A DNA stretch of 64,000 nt from Hofstenia miamia (lineage: Eukaryota; Xenacoelomorpha; Acoela), in contig SCFE01000016.1 of NCBI GenBank assembly GCA_004352715.1, positions 593,370-657,369 of the forward strand, in the 5' to 3' direction. Shown piece after piece: positions 10,346 through 23,017 of this stretch. A program made the position numbers and the translations under genes. The notes under the pieces are model-generated. The model ran no database searches and was not told the DNA's origin. It was given only the letters and a program-made list of their open reading frames with translations. Numbering within the stretch: the first letter of the stretch is position 1; each line of letters starts with the position of its first letter.

Positions 10346-11559
10346 GCCTCTACACTTATTATCATGCTATTTTGGAAATGAAAACTATCGGTAAGGAATG
10401 ACCATGATTTTCTTTTCAATCAATACATAACAACATTACTTCAACTACATGAGCATGAAATCCATTTGTATAAAAATATTGTTTTCAATATGAGGAGTAA
10501 TAATTTTATTCCCCAATAACAAAAATGTTGTAAAAATTAGAAATATACTCAAACAAACGTTGAGGGGCAAATTTTATATATTGTTGCAATAGCATAACAA
10601 ATTTATAAATTTTCAAATTTTTCTTTCAAAACTGAGAAAACATTTAATGTCAGTGCGATACAATTAATAAAAAATATCTTTTCAGTGTATTCTTTACTAT
10701 TCCAAACTATTTTAAAATCTATTGAAATAATTTGAAATCTTTTAAAATAAATAAAAATTGTACAAAATATAGAATGTTTATTATCAAGTGGGTTACCATC
10801 ATGTACCCCACTAACAATTTTTGACACAAATATAGAGATAAATAAATAAATAATTTTCTCTTTAAAGAACGTCGTATTTGCAATACAGATAATTTTAATG
10901 TTGACGTACTAAATCGTAGGATTAAAATTTGCAGTTAAGTATAATAAAGCTAATGCACTATCTTTGAAATATACAGCGTACTTAACCATTTAAATCAATT
11001 CTAAGAAGTATACCTGTAATACAGAGGTCAATTCAACTTCAGTCTTTCAAGACATTGCAAATCTTCTGAAAATTAAGAAATTCTTAGAGTAATTGGTAAT
11101 TTCTAAAAAAACAAATTACAAATTATACACGCATTTAAAATTAATTTTTCATCATAATTTTGTTGTCATTTGTGTAAGTGAAAAGAATATAAATGTATTA
11201 CTAAAAGTTTTCCTGAATAAGATTTATATTTATAATCACCACTTAAATACTTGCTTCAGACAATTTTTCAGAGAAAGAGGCGCTCTATTCAACCAAGTTC
11301 CCGCGCTTTTACAATTGTTCTATTCACAGTAAGAAATTCGATCACACAAAGCTGCTTAGATTGAGGTTGACAACCTCATGTTGAAGTCTGACCAGACTTG
11401 TCAACGAGCCGAGCTTCTAATGAGCAGAGCCGAGCGTCTTTTGATGTTCCTAAATATTGACCTTTATCAAGAACATTTAAAGAGAATTATTTTCAACCTT
11501 TTTGGAGAATCAATTTACTAAATGCTGAAGATATTTGTGTAGCCACAGCTATTTCTGCA
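10346..11559. other. Gene-free AT-rich interval
   Basis: Only short chance frames on either strand, with AT-driven composition. Ends at a single N (11560) that introduces the self-complementary repeat. I see no element termini here. Confidence 0.6.
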
Positions 11560-11560
11560 N

Positions 11561-12019
11561 TTGGCAAATTTTACCAAATATTTGACAAACTTTTCCAATT
11601 TTGGGGCAAAGTAATTTTTTAGAGTATATCAAATGTATTAAACAATTACACTCATACATTTATGCAAAGCATTAAAATTTCGTCAGTTATTTATTTATAA
11701 CTGCAGTTGATTAAACTGCCTACACAGTATACATTTAAGTGTATACGAAGATGTAGAGACCCAAAACCAACAAGTAATGGTCTAAACTACAACAATCAAC
11801 TGCCAACCAATTGCATTTATGCAATGGCATCTCAGTCAACATCATAATTTCGAACTAAAGCAACATTGATTATATATATGAAATAAGCTTGTTTATATTT
11901 CATAACAATTCGGCAAATATTTGCCAAATATTTGGAATATTTCCATTTACAAAAATTATGCAATTTTTCCAAATATTTGGCAAATAATTTGCCAAATTTT
12001 CCAAACGTATTTACTAGGG
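11561..12019. repeat. Second cluster of the CCAAATATTTGG repeat
   Basis: Two short arrays (11561-11610 and 11910-12019) of the palindromic words seen at 3106-3275, separated by about 300 bp of ordinary sequence. The right array ends TTTCCAAACGTATTTACTAGGG, matching the boundary of the first cluster. This may be one element with palindromic termini. Confidence 0.6.
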
Positions 12020-12320
12020 TGTATAAACTGCATATGACATTTCAGATAATAAAATAATTCAATAAATTGGTAAAACATTTTTAGCTGTTCTTCAAACTTA
12101 GAATTCCCGAAAAATCTCGAAATTTACAATAAAAAACCCTCAAGATTGAATCCCGAATAAGCTTCGAAAAATAAGTTATTCCACTGCACATTTTAACAAA
12201 ACACTTTTTTGTATAAGTAGCTGATAATATTAATAGATTTATTTATCATAAAGAAAATTTTATTAATAGAATATAAAATCTAAAATGTAAGATAGTTCAT
12301 TAAAATAAACGAAATTGAAT

Positions 12321-12584
12321 CAGAGTTGAAACCGACCGGAAATATTAAGGCCAGGCCGGTAGTTGGCCGGGATCAGCTATACCGGCCCGCCGGTTTTGGC
12401 AGGTAAATTTTATTTGCATTGTATATTTAATCTATGCAGTATATTGTGTGTGTATATATATGTATATAAATATATAAGATGTTTTAATCTAGAAAATTTC
12501 ACATGGTAATGCAAAGTAAACGGCCGACAATTTTATCTTTCATGAAATTTAAACGCGGCTGGCCGCTAGCCGGTTCCATCTCTG
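12321..12584. mobile_element. hAT-type MITE with 8-bp target duplication
   Basis: 264-bp, GC-rich island. It starts CAGAGTTGAAACCGACCGG and ends, read on the opposite strand, CAGAGATGGAACCGGCTAG; both are typical hAT termini. It is flanked by AATTGAAT (12313-12320) and AGTTGAAT (12585-12592), 7 of 8 identical, the target-duplication length hAT transposases make. It contains no coding capacity, so it depended on a transposase elsewhere. Confidence 0.75.
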
Positions 12585-12667
12585 AGTTGAATCGCTGTAT
12601 TAAAAACAAAAAGAATAAAATTGATAAAACTGCATAAAGAAGCTTCAGCATTTCATATTATTAACTG

Positions 12668-12671
<4 letters not shown>

Positions 12672-12704
<33 letters not shown>
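12672..12704. repeat. (TA)n microsatellite
   Basis: About 16 perfect TA units followed by imperfect TA-rich sequence to 12730. Confidence 0.95.
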
Positions 12705-12711
<7 letters not shown>

Positions 12712-12730
12712 TATATTAATATATATATTT

Positions 12731-13062
12731 GTTGTTGATTAATTGTGTAATATGGAATGTAGATTTATTATAAAAGTGCAGGCTACAACAACATTTACAA
12801 ATGTAACTACAAATAATTATTCATAGTAGGAATAATACTGATAATAATATAACAAAGAATTTGAAAACCTACCGTGCTGTCAGTATCTTTTATGTGAAAT
12901 AGCTCCGTACTGCCACATAACACAACGTTATCGTAAATGTATAATATAATTTCAAACGAATTTTGATTTGCTCAGAATCTGTACATCCGCATTTAATTCA
13001 TTGGCAATTTGACGGGTTTAATATTTATTGAAGTAAATTCTATTTGGAATAGGTTTGATTGG
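12731..13062. other. Gene-free AT-rich interval
   Basis: No frame, repeat or element end seen. Confidence 0.5.
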
Positions 13063-13361
13063 TTTCAATTGCATTAGGACGGCTCAATATAACATCTGTT
13101 TCAAGTTTGAAAACATTATCATGTGTAACTTGAATGGGAGAATAACCCCAATGGTATGGAAATGAAAAAATGATTCAAAAAATGGCATAATCCTAGTATT
13201 TCAAAAAAAAATTTGATAATTTTATAAATTTATATTGAAAATGTTCTATGACTTCAATTGCATTAGGACGGCTCAATATAAGATTTGTTTCAATTTTGAA
13301 AACTTTATCATGTGTAACTTGAATTGGAGAATAACCTCAATGGTATGGAAATAAAAATAAT
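13063..13361. repeat. Two-copy tandem repeat, period about 190 bp
   Basis: 13063-13171 and 13253-13361 both begin TTCAATTGCATTAGGACGGC and both end near CAATGGTATGGAAAT. They are about 90% identical over 109 bp, with about 80 bp of unrelated spacer. No coding potential. Confidence 0.8.
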
Positions 13362-15705
13362 GCAAAAGTTTTACTCATAAACAAAAATTTGTAAAAGTAT
13401 GCATGTATTACGATAGGGACATAAATTTATTTAAGTCTGAGTGAGAGCGGAGATGACGTCACTCAAGGTGTGTAATAATTTCTTCATATGATCTGCATAT
13501 ACTTTTTAGCTTTGCATTGTATTAATAAATCAAACCGGTGATAAAAGATAAGTATAATTCCGAAAAATTTATTTCAGCTGATATTTTTTCTTAGTACCTT
13601 TTTATTTTAAATTTATACAAACATGTTTGCAACAAAAACAAGTACCTGTCGCCGTTCAATTTCTGCTAATCTACATAGAAGTTCCGCGTGGCTAATGTCC
13701 GTAGACTAAAATAAATGAGGAGCGATTCGTCCCCTGATTTATGTCAAAAAGTGTTGGCAACATGTACAATCAATAAAATCACTTTTAATAGCAAATCTTA
13801 TTAAATACACGCTTTGATGGCTGTGGTTTGTTTTAAATCGGACATATTCTTAAAGAATGCTATAATGGTCGAGTTCAGTAAGGCAATTTTTTTCCAGAAA
13901 TGTGTCGGGATCGTCATGAATTGTTATGACTAATTTTATAAACTGAGTTCATTATTTTAAAATATATCGGGAATTCGTCAAGAAAACAATGTTTTTGTTT
14001 TGTCTACTTGAAAACCTCTTTTATTACTATGTCAAATGAAGCTGACAATATCAAAAAATTGACTTTGAGAACTTTGACTTTGAGTTTAAATCTAATTTTT
14101 TGAAGAAGCCTAAAATTTACAATGATTGGCTTTGCTTTAGGAGCAAATTTCAAAAAATTATAGCCTACTTTCAGCCATTGCTTAAGTACTTTTCCAACAT
14201 ATTAGCTTAAATATTTACTAACCAATATTTCTTTCCTATATATTGCGTGTTTTCATAATCAAGGTGTCATAAATCATGTTTAAGAGTGCGAGCAAGTAGT
14301 AACATTAAAAAAAATTTTATAAAATGACAAAAAAAATTATGCAATTTTAAAAGACAAGCAAGAATGCACATTACCCATGCCTAACCAGATCGTATTGATT
14401 TCGAACGACTCAACATAATCATTTAGGGAAAGTGTCGACTTTCCAATAGAATATCAGGCAACGACTAAGTCAGAACTCAATGCACAAACACTACTTGCAA
14501 GTTAGTATCGTAAACTTAGCAAAAAGTAGTTTTATTTGTTCTCCAGATCGGGAATATGCATCATAAATAGATCGAAAAATATATTACAGCAAAGCTAAAT
14601 CTCCTTTGAGTGACATTGATCCTATGAGCAATCCTCATTGTTAACTTACGAAGAATAAACATTTGCAATGGAAGGGTCCTTAAGGTTAGGCACGAAATTG
14701 ATTGTCATATAGCTAAACGCTCAGTAAAGAGTTCATACTATCAAATGATTTGTAAAAACACTCGACATATTTAAGTGCTGCAAATAAATTTTTAATTTTA
14801 ATATTTCTATGGGAGAGGTTTTTCGAACTAGAAATAAAAAGAAAGGTAGTTTCAAGCATTTCATACAAAAGCTCAACTGACTATGGTATGGCCATAAAGA
14901 AGGGCAAATAGTCATAACCCTAATGTAGACATATAAAATTCTCGCACTGTACATTTAGAGAAGAATGTATCTGTTACTCTCAGTAATGACAAAGCTACTT
15001 GGAAGGAGGCATACAAAAATTGTCGTACTTTAGATCTGTGGCTGTATGAACCAATTTCTCGAGAAGAAGCAGTACGTAATCTTTTGAAAAATCTACAATT
15101 TATTTTGTAAAATGAATACACTATATAATTAATTTTTGTTCTAGTAAAAGTAGCCAAGCTACGTAGCTTCAACAAGCCATACATATTTATATTATATATA
15201 AAAGTTTAATTCTTAAGATTGCTTGGACAATTTTAATTGAGGAAAATTATCATAGGCGTTTCCAAAGTAAGCTTATTGTATATTATAGGCAGATATTTTT
15301 TCAGGTGCACGGCAAAGTATATATCAATAAACCTCAATATTTGCGTATTAGTAGAACCCTATATTGATGTTAAATATACATTAGAAAGTGACAATTTGTG
15401 GTAAGCATGGACACGATGCGATGGTAACATTTAGTACCCGAACCTGCACCGAAACTTTGACTTTAATTTGACGTTATGGATCTCCAGCCAATCAATGATC
15501 ATTAGCATCAATTCTTTTTTGATATTGGAAATAGCCATTCCTTCGTATTACTAAACGTGTTGGATTTTTTCTAAATCAAGCGGTGATTAACATCAGTATT
15601 TTTCTTAATAATCTTTGTACCCGAAACCGACCTCTAATACACATGAACAGAGTGTCCCATACTATTTCTGAAAAATAAATTTGATCTCAAAAGCATGCCT
15701 TTCAC
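13362..15705. other. Long gene-free interval
   Basis: 2.3 kb of AT-rich sequence with only short chance frames. I find no transposon domain, terminal repeats or RNA gene by eye. Confidence 0.5.
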
Positions 15706-16461
15706 GGAAATAAAAAAAATTCATACACCAAGCGTTACTACATGAAGGGGATTTGTTTATCACACATGAATTTAAAAATTAATTTGATTGCCGAAGGCAC
15801 AGAGATGAAAATCTTTCAGCGGTCACTATGCCGAATTAATGACTTTTGAAAAAAGAATGGATCGATGTTTAAATGCTGTTTTATCAATAATGCAACAAAA
15901 ACGAAAGGCTTATTGTATTATTGTAGAGTTTTCAACATCTTTTAATATTTAAACCAAAAATCGGCTGAGTACAATTCCGGGTTTGAGTCTGTCCTCTCGC
16001 AACCGAGTCTGAGTTGAAATTCGAGTCCGCAGTCTCGGTTTAAACATTACCAATAATAAAAACAATCAATATCATACGGCAACATTATTAAGCATTAGCA
16101 TTGTTTATTTAACATTATTATCAGTAAAATAACAATTAATCTCTCCATTATCATTAGCCATTACCTTTAACATTAACAAGTACGACAAGATGACGTTTTA
16201 TAACGCTTAAACATTATCATCAATGATGAAAACACATCGATAATTACACCAAAAAGATAACTTTAAATGGGAATACTGTTCTGCACTTTAACATCGCTGT
16301 GTTTCAAAATAATAATTTTACGATAATATGATCATTGGTGAGCAGTGTTAAAAAGATTTTCATCTCTGTGCATTCGGCAATGAAATTAATTTTTAAATTC
16401 ATGTGTGATAAACAAATCCGCTTCACGTAGTAACGTTTGGTGCACGAACTTTTTTATTTCC
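15706..16461. mobile_element. Foldback element with 111-bp inverted arms
   Basis: Left arm 15706-15816 and right arm 16352-16461 are inverted copies, about 92% identical, beginning GGAAATAAAAAA at the outside and ending ATGAAAATCTTT inside. The 535-bp loop has no frame. Homology stops abruptly at both arm ends. Long terminal inverted repeats with a noncoding centre fit a foldback or MITE-like DNA element. The right arm abuts a (TA)n tract. Confidence 0.75.
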
Positions 16462-16855
16462 ATATATATATATATCTATATATATATATATATGGCTTTG
16501 GATACAAAATTTGAAAATATCTACAAGGCGCTAGATACAAAAAAATCTATACGGGCGATAGATACTATGGCGAAGGGCGCTGGGTATAGGTCAAAAAATT
16601 TTTTTAAAAAACCTGAAACTCATACAAAAAAATTAGACCCTTATTCTAAATGCGCAATATAAACCTTTTGGATAAAATTAGTTATTCTGGATTTACATCA
16701 AAAAAAGGCCCTGGATACTATGGAAAATCGGAAAATGCGGGTGGTGGATACAAGTCCTATAGTATCTAATCTCGTGTATGTATGTATGTATGTTTAAATA
16801 TATATATATATATAGATATATATATCTATATATATATATATATATATATATCATG
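16462..16855. repeat. (TA)n tracts enclosing a GATAC-rich fragment
   Basis: TA microsatellites at about 16462-16494 and 16797-16852 enclose about 300 bp in which GATACTATGG / CCTATAGTATC words recur in both orientations. The piece has an 85-codon frame starting upstream of the TA tract, but its composition is repeat-like; I do not call a gene. Confidence 0.5.
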
Positions 16856-17165
16856 GACCACTTTAACACAGGCCTTGCAGCCGTGAATACTACAAAATTA
16901 TAGAAATTAATTAATAAAAAATTTTAAAAAGTTGGTATTGCAACATACAATATTCACATAAAACATTTAAAAAATGATTAAGCTGAATACTTCCATTTTT
17001 TTTCTAACCGAATGCATATCATTATAAGAACTTTGCCAAAATTATTGAGTAACATAACATTTTTGACAATGTGCTAAAAGCAACACTGTTGTCAAAATCA
17101 AATATTTCACAAATTTTCACAAATATCTTTATCTTTTCCTGTATTGATACAATGGCTTAAGATTT

Positions 17166-18040
17166 TTAAAAGTGAGATATGAAAATTTTATCTAGTGTAA
17201 TTATCAAACTTCCATGATTTAGGAAGTTTAGATTGATTTTATACTTCTCTAATGACCATATTTCTTCCTCCGAATTTTGTAACTTATTGTCACTCTGGAA
17301 TCGGGCAATGCATAACAAAAAACCTAACACCACAGCATTATTCAAGGACACATTTGGTGGAGCTTCCATAAAATTTAGTTCTTTTTCAATTATCGATTCA
17401 TACATGATTTTCAATCAAACATGACAATTTTATCAATAACATTAATTTCCTGAACTTGTTCATCATTAAGGTAAAAGCTAGTTCAAGGCATGAGCAATGG
17501 CTAATAGTATGGGAAGGTCCTCAATCAAGGTCTGAAAAAGCTTGTGTGAAGTTATTGGTTGTGCAACAAAGGCATCAAAAAATTAAAGGATTTCCAATTT
17601 GAAAGAATTGGATTTTTATCTATATTAGATCCACTTTGACCAGTACATTGAATCCTTACAAGTACTATATGCCACTATTGCAACACTAACTTCAGAAACA
17701 TTGCTATTTGGTTGTCTTCCTATTCATAAAATGACACTTTCATAATGGAATAAAATGCATTGAACAATGTGGACTTTTCAGTAATGATAAAATTCAATAT
17801 ATATTTGGGAATAGGGCCTTCTCGTTCAATGCATGCATATGAACTCGTTTTGAAGTATATACTTGTGTTGGTTGTACTTTGACTTCATTTCATTCACGAA
17901 ATCACTAACAATGATGTGATCATTATTTAAAAACATTGAAAAATCATCATTTAAATATTTGTAATGTAAGGTCGTGATTTTAGTGAATGAGGGGAAAAAT
18001 GATGATGGCTAAATGGGTACCTAAAAATCACATATTTTGA
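17166..18040 (-). pseudogene. Decayed coding-like sequence, family not recognised
   Basis: On the minus strand, successive frames read as plausible protein with several stops and frame changes: about 17990-17850 (hydrophilic, rich in Asn/Asp/Lys), about 17570-17480 (a segment starting FDAFVAQPITSHKLF), and 17414-17166 (83 codons, open). The pieces lie in order on one strand, as expected of a degraded gene or transposon ORF. I recognise no catalytic motif. The opposite-strand frame at 17233-17424 is probably a shadow. Confidence 0.35.
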
Positions 18041-18076
18041 TGACTTTTAGATGAATATATGTATATATATATAAAT

Positions 18077-19076
18077 NNNNNNNNNNNNNNNNNNNNNNNN
18101 NNNNNNNNNNNNNNNNNNNNNNNNNNNNNNNNNNNNNNNNNNNNNNNNNNNNNNNNNNNNNNNNNNNNNNNNNNNNNNNNNNNNNNNNNNNNNNNNNNNN
18201 NNNNNNNNNNNNNNNNNNNNNNNNNNNNNNNNNNNNNNNNNNNNNNNNNNNNNNNNNNNNNNNNNNNNNNNNNNNNNNNNNNNNNNNNNNNNNNNNNNNN
18301 NNNNNNNNNNNNNNNNNNNNNNNNNNNNNNNNNNNNNNNNNNNNNNNNNNNNNNNNNNNNNNNNNNNNNNNNNNNNNNNNNNNNNNNNNNNNNNNNNNNN
18401 NNNNNNNNNNNNNNNNNNNNNNNNNNNNNNNNNNNNNNNNNNNNNNNNNNNNNNNNNNNNNNNNNNNNNNNNNNNNNNNNNNNNNNNNNNNNNNNNNNNN
18501 NNNNNNNNNNNNNNNNNNNNNNNNNNNNNNNNNNNNNNNNNNNNNNNNNNNNNNNNNNNNNNNNNNNNNNNNNNNNNNNNNNNNNNNNNNNNNNNNNNNN
18601 NNNNNNNNNNNNNNNNNNNNNNNNNNNNNNNNNNNNNNNNNNNNNNNNNNNNNNNNNNNNNNNNNNNNNNNNNNNNNNNNNNNNNNNNNNNNNNNNNNNN
18701 NNNNNNNNNNNNNNNNNNNNNNNNNNNNNNNNNNNNNNNNNNNNNNNNNNNNNNNNNNNNNNNNNNNNNNNNNNNNNNNNNNNNNNNNNNNNNNNNNNNN
18801 NNNNNNNNNNNNNNNNNNNNNNNNNNNNNNNNNNNNNNNNNNNNNNNNNNNNNNNNNNNNNNNNNNNNNNNNNNNNNNNNNNNNNNNNNNNNNNNNNNNN
18901 NNNNNNNNNNNNNNNNNNNNNNNNNNNNNNNNNNNNNNNNNNNNNNNNNNNNNNNNNNNNNNNNNNNNNNNNNNNNNNNNNNNNNNNNNNNNNNNNNNNN
19001 NNNNNNNNNNNNNNNNNNNNNNNNNNNNNNNNNNNNNNNNNNNNNNNNNNNNNNNNNNNNNNNNNNNNNNNNNNNN
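18077..19076. other. Assembly gap, 1000 N
   Basis: Placeholder gap that removes the 5' part of the second LINE. Confidence 0.99.
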
Positions 19077-20400
19077 TTAATAAGAATAAACGATATCCAT
19101 CTTGGTTCTGGAGAAGACATGCACTAGTTCTCAGCAAGCCTATTCATATGATCTGGACATGTTGTATTCTTAATAAAAGTTTCCCTTCATTATGGAAAAG
19201 AGATTTTATGGTTCCAATTCCGAAAACTCTGAACGTAGCTAAACCAAGTGATTTAAGACCAATAGTAATTACAGAAATCCCTGCACGAGGACTAGAAAAA
19301 TATATTTGTCAATTGACAGAAACATATTTTAAAGAAATCATTCATGAAGATCAATATGCTTATAAAAGAGGTGTATCAGCATCACATGCCTTAACTATAA
19401 TTTACAATTACTGGTTGATGGAACTTGAAAAGAGCCCTTGTGTTTTAAGAATTTTTCTACTTGATTTTACAAAAGCATTCAATAATGTGGAACATAATAT
19501 TTTGCTAAGCTGCTTAGATGAGCATGAAGAGTTAAAAATGTACATACCCTGGTATAAATCATTCTTAGAAGAAAGATCACTTATAACACATATAGATGGA
19601 AGTCTCTCAAAACCATTAAGGAAATCTAAAGGACTGCCAGAAGGAACAGTACATGGTCCACGACTGATCCCTGTACTAATTATTAACTTAAAAATAAATA
19701 AAGGATCTCTTTTGAAGTTTGCTGATGATATAACATATACAATAAACTGTACAAAGGAAGATAATGCATATGATGAAATATGTCATTTGGTCAAGAAAAT
19801 TGAAGAGAAAAAAATGCAAATAAATTTAAACCAAACTGTTGAAATTATAATTAATACTACAAGAGGAGTACCTTCACCACCGCCCCTAATATTAAATGGA
19901 ACAGGCAAGTTACAAAGGCAAAGTTATTAGGTGTAGAAATAGATACAAGTTTGAGTTTAGAATCAGAAATAACAAAAAGAATGAAAAAAGAAGAAAATCA
20001 CTTGTACTTCTTGCATTCTTGAAAAGGAAAGGATTCAACAAAGATGATTTAGAACTATTCTATAAAACAGAGATTGTTAGCAAAATGACGTATGCTTTGT
20101 TTGTCATATGTGGTGCGAAAATTCAAAGATTAGATGTTATTACAAAGTGTGCAGAGAAAGTAATCGGCAAAGAACTAAAAAAGATAAGTGCAATTATATA
20201 TGAAAATGTACAAAAACAATTTGATAAAGCAAGAGATAAATCAACTCATCCTTTACACGATATACTCTATTTAAAAAATATTCATATCCAACAAGAGCAT
20301 TTTACTTACACCTTCATAAAATGCCATGTTGTAGAACTGATTACATAAAGAAAAATTTTTTTTATAATGCACTAAAACTGTATAAATCAGTTCTGAATTT
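19077..20400 (+). pseudogene. Second LINE: reverse transcriptase and C-terminal region (decayed)
   Basis: The open frame emerging from the gap to 19930 is a non-LTR reverse transcriptase: WKRDFMVPIPK and DLRPIVIT (fingers), LLDFTKAFNNVEHN (motif A, first Asp), GLPEGTVHGP (motif B, altered from GxPQGS), and FADD at 19718-19729 (motif C). A frameshift follows near 19900. The thumb continues in another frame (KLLGVEID), meets a TGA near 20020, then resumes as LKRKGFNKDDLELFYKTEI in the frame open to 20348. Its end reads into (TATC)n/(TA)n, a likely LINE tail. Multiple breaks make it inactive. Confidence 0.8.
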
Positions 20401-20492
20401 TTCACATTTGTATATTACTACTGCCATGCCTTGTTGCAGTCAAACAAAACATATCTATATATCTATCTATCGATATATATATATATATATAT

Positions 20493-20985
20493 TCTAGCAT
20501 CATCAGGGTTAGCATAACGGTAGAGTAAGTAAATAGAGTACACAATAAAGTTATAGCATTCTGAATGCAAAGTATCTACTATCAAGTAGGCAAAGAAATT
20601 CCATACATCACGAATTAGAGTGGAGTTAGTTAACAGCATTAGCACTTTCAGTGAAACAATGTAATAGTTGCTAAAGATCGAGAATACGTAGAGTCTAACA
20701 TTGTCAGCACATAACAGCCTAGTAGTGAGCATATAAGAGTTTACGTGGCAATCACTGCTGAATTGAAACAAGTTAGAGGTCATCAAATGCATAGAATGAA
20801 CATACTGGATCAGCTAGACCCCAGAGAGGAACAGGCTTGCATAAGGTTTAGACTCCAGCGACCTCCAACTGCGAATACCCTGTTATGCAACCCCCTCAAC
20901 TCCGTAGAAAGCTTAGCTGCTCATGATCATCTAATAATGAGTATAAGAGAGATAACGGCTGAGCTAAGTAGAAACTAAAATTGTA
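20493..20985 (-). repeat. LTR of the Ty3/gypsy-like element (duplicate printing)
   Basis: Matches 22525-23017 and, with an internal deletion, 28627-28880. It starts TCTAGCATCATCAGGG just after the LINE's TA tail. A 77-codon plus-strand frame inside (20745-20978) is not supported by the third copy and is probably noncoding. Confidence 0.6.
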
Positions 20986-21434
20986 TCCATTGATAATGCC
21001 CATGTTTGCAATACTTATATACATAACTAACTAAAAGCAAGTATGAAATGATTAATTGACAATTCATGTGAGATGCCTAGCGGCAATGATAGTAGTGGAA
21101 CAATTGGAATAATTCGGAAATTTGGCTTAACACCAATGCCACACACCCACCCAATGCTGCACTTAAGGCATGTTGACCAAACGTTTTTACTGAGACGGTT
21201 GTTGCAGGAGTTTGTAAGTGTCATCCATGAGTTTTGGAGTGCTGGTATCTTTCCAAGTGATGTCCACTATGTCTTCTTCATGGCCGAGCTTAAGCCAGTG
21301 TTTTGAATTGGGTAGTTTTGCTTTTGTGATAGCAAACGTATTTTAGGTTTTTCACCAGTGCCAGAATGATGATAGATTGGCGCAAATTGTTGCGTTTTCA
21401 TTGAAATATATCGTAAAAAATGTAATAGTGCTTT
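20986..21434. other. Interval beyond the LTR, no gene seen
   Basis: Contains a short plus frame (21073-21306) and an antisense frame. This may be the 3' end of the minus-strand gypsy relic; I see no diagnostic motif. Confidence 0.4.
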
Positions 21435-21435
21435 N

Positions 21436-22432
21436 ACAATTACTGGTTGATGGAACTTGAAAAGAGCCCTTGTGTTTTAAGAATTTTTCTACTTGATTTT
21501 ACAAAAGCATTCAATAATGTGGAATATAATATTTTGCTAAGCTGCTTAGATGAGCATGAAGAGTTAGAAATGTACATACCCTGGTATAAATCATTCTTAG
21601 AAGAAAGATCACTTATAACACATATAGATGGAAGTCTCTCAAAACCATTAAGGAAATCTAAAGGACTGCCAGAAGGAACAGTACATGGTCCACGACTGAT
21701 CCCTGTACTAATTATTAACTTAAAAATAAATAAAGGATCTCTTTTGAAGTTTGCTGATGATATAACATATACAATAAACTGTACAAAGGAAGATAATGCA
21801 TATGATGAAATATGTCATTTGGTCAAGAAAATTGAAGAGAAAAAAATGCAAATAAATTTAAACCAAACTGTTGAAATTATAATTAATACTACAAGAGGAG
21901 TACCTTCACCACCGCCCCTAATATTAAATGGAACAGGCAAGTTACAAAGGCAAAGTTATTAGGTGTAGAAATAGATACAAGTTTGAGTTTAGAATCAGAA
22001 ATAACAAAAAGAATGAAAAAAGAAGAAAATCACTTGTACTTCTTGCATTCTTGAAAAGGAAAGGATTCAACAAAGATGATTTAGAACTATTCTATAAAAC
22101 AGAGATTGTTAGCAAAATGACGTATGCTTTGTTTGTCATATGTGGTGCGAAAATTCAAAGATTAGATGTTATTACAAAGTGTGCAGAGAAAGTAATCGGC
22201 AAAGAACTAAAAAAGATAAGTGCAATTATATATGAAAATGTACAAAAACAATTTGATAAAGCAAGAGATAAATCAACTCATCCTTTACACGATATACTCT
22301 ATTTAAAAAATATTCATATCCAACAAGAGCATTTTACTTACACCTTCATAAAATGCCATGTTGTAGAACTGATTACATAAAGAAAAATTTTTTTTATAAT
22401 GCACTAAAACTGTATAAATCAGTTCTGAATTT
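21436..22432 (+). pseudogene. Second LINE, repeated printing (same gene as 19404-20400)
   Basis: Reverse transcriptase from motif A to the C-terminus, as described for 19077-20400, starting directly after the single N. The two amino-acid differences seen (His/Tyr in motif A, Lys/Glu shortly after) may be allelic. It should be counted once. Confidence 0.75.
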
Positions 22433-22524
22433 TTCACATTTGTATATTACTACTGCCATGCCTTGTTGCAGTCAAACAAAACATATCTATATATCTATCT
22501 ATCGATATATATATATATATATAT

Positions 22525-23017
22525 TCTAGCATCATCAGGGTTAGCATAACGGTAGAGTAAGTAAATAGAGTACACAATAAAGTTATAGCATTCTGAATGC
22601 AAAGTATCTACTATCAAGTAGGCAAAGAAATTCCATACATCACGAATTAGAGTGGAGTTAGTTAACAGCATTAGCACTTTCAGTGAAACAATGTAATAGT
22701 TGCTAAAGATCGAGAATACGTAGAGTCTAACATTGTCAGCACATAACAGCCTAGTAGTGAGCATATAAGAGTTTACGTGGCAATCACTGCTGAATTGAAA
22801 CAAGTTAGAGGTCATCAAATGCATAGAATGAACATACTGGATCAGCTAGACCCCAGAGAGGAACAGGCTTGCATAAGGTTTAGACTCCAGCGACCTCCAA
22901 CTGCGAATACCCTGTTATGCAACCCCCTCAACTCCGTAGAAAGCTTAGCTGCTCATGATCATCTAATAATGAGTATAAGAGAGATAACGGCTGAGCTAAG
23001 TAGAAACTAAAATTGTA
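22525..23017 (-). repeat. 3' LTR (partial) of minus-strand Ty3/gypsy-like element
   Basis: Shares its sequence with 28627-28880, which lies on the other side of the pol relic in the same orientation, next to a primer-binding-site-like sequence. The pair therefore brackets the element as LTRs. The outer end, read on the minus strand, is CCCTGATGATGCTAGA. The inner boundary is not clear. Confidence 0.55.

Larger units (their letters stand above)
19404..21434. repeat. 2031-bp block, first printing (same locus as 21436-23466)
   Basis: Identical in length (2031 bp) to 21436-23466, with two base differences noted, both in the first 200 bp. A single N at 21435 joins them. The right contig begins with sequence internal to the left one, and the left contig ends with the sequence found at the end of the second block: a classic unmerged overlap. 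Confidence 0.85.

Noticed and set aside
10135-10419. 94-codon minus-strand frame in repeat R1
   Set aside because: The other R1 copy (1978-2105) breaks the frame and the translation matches no family known to me.
20745-20978. 77-codon plus-strand frame, repeated at 22777-23010
   Set aside because: It lies in an LTR, the repeat is an assembly duplicate, and the diverged LTR copy at 28627 does not preserve the frame.
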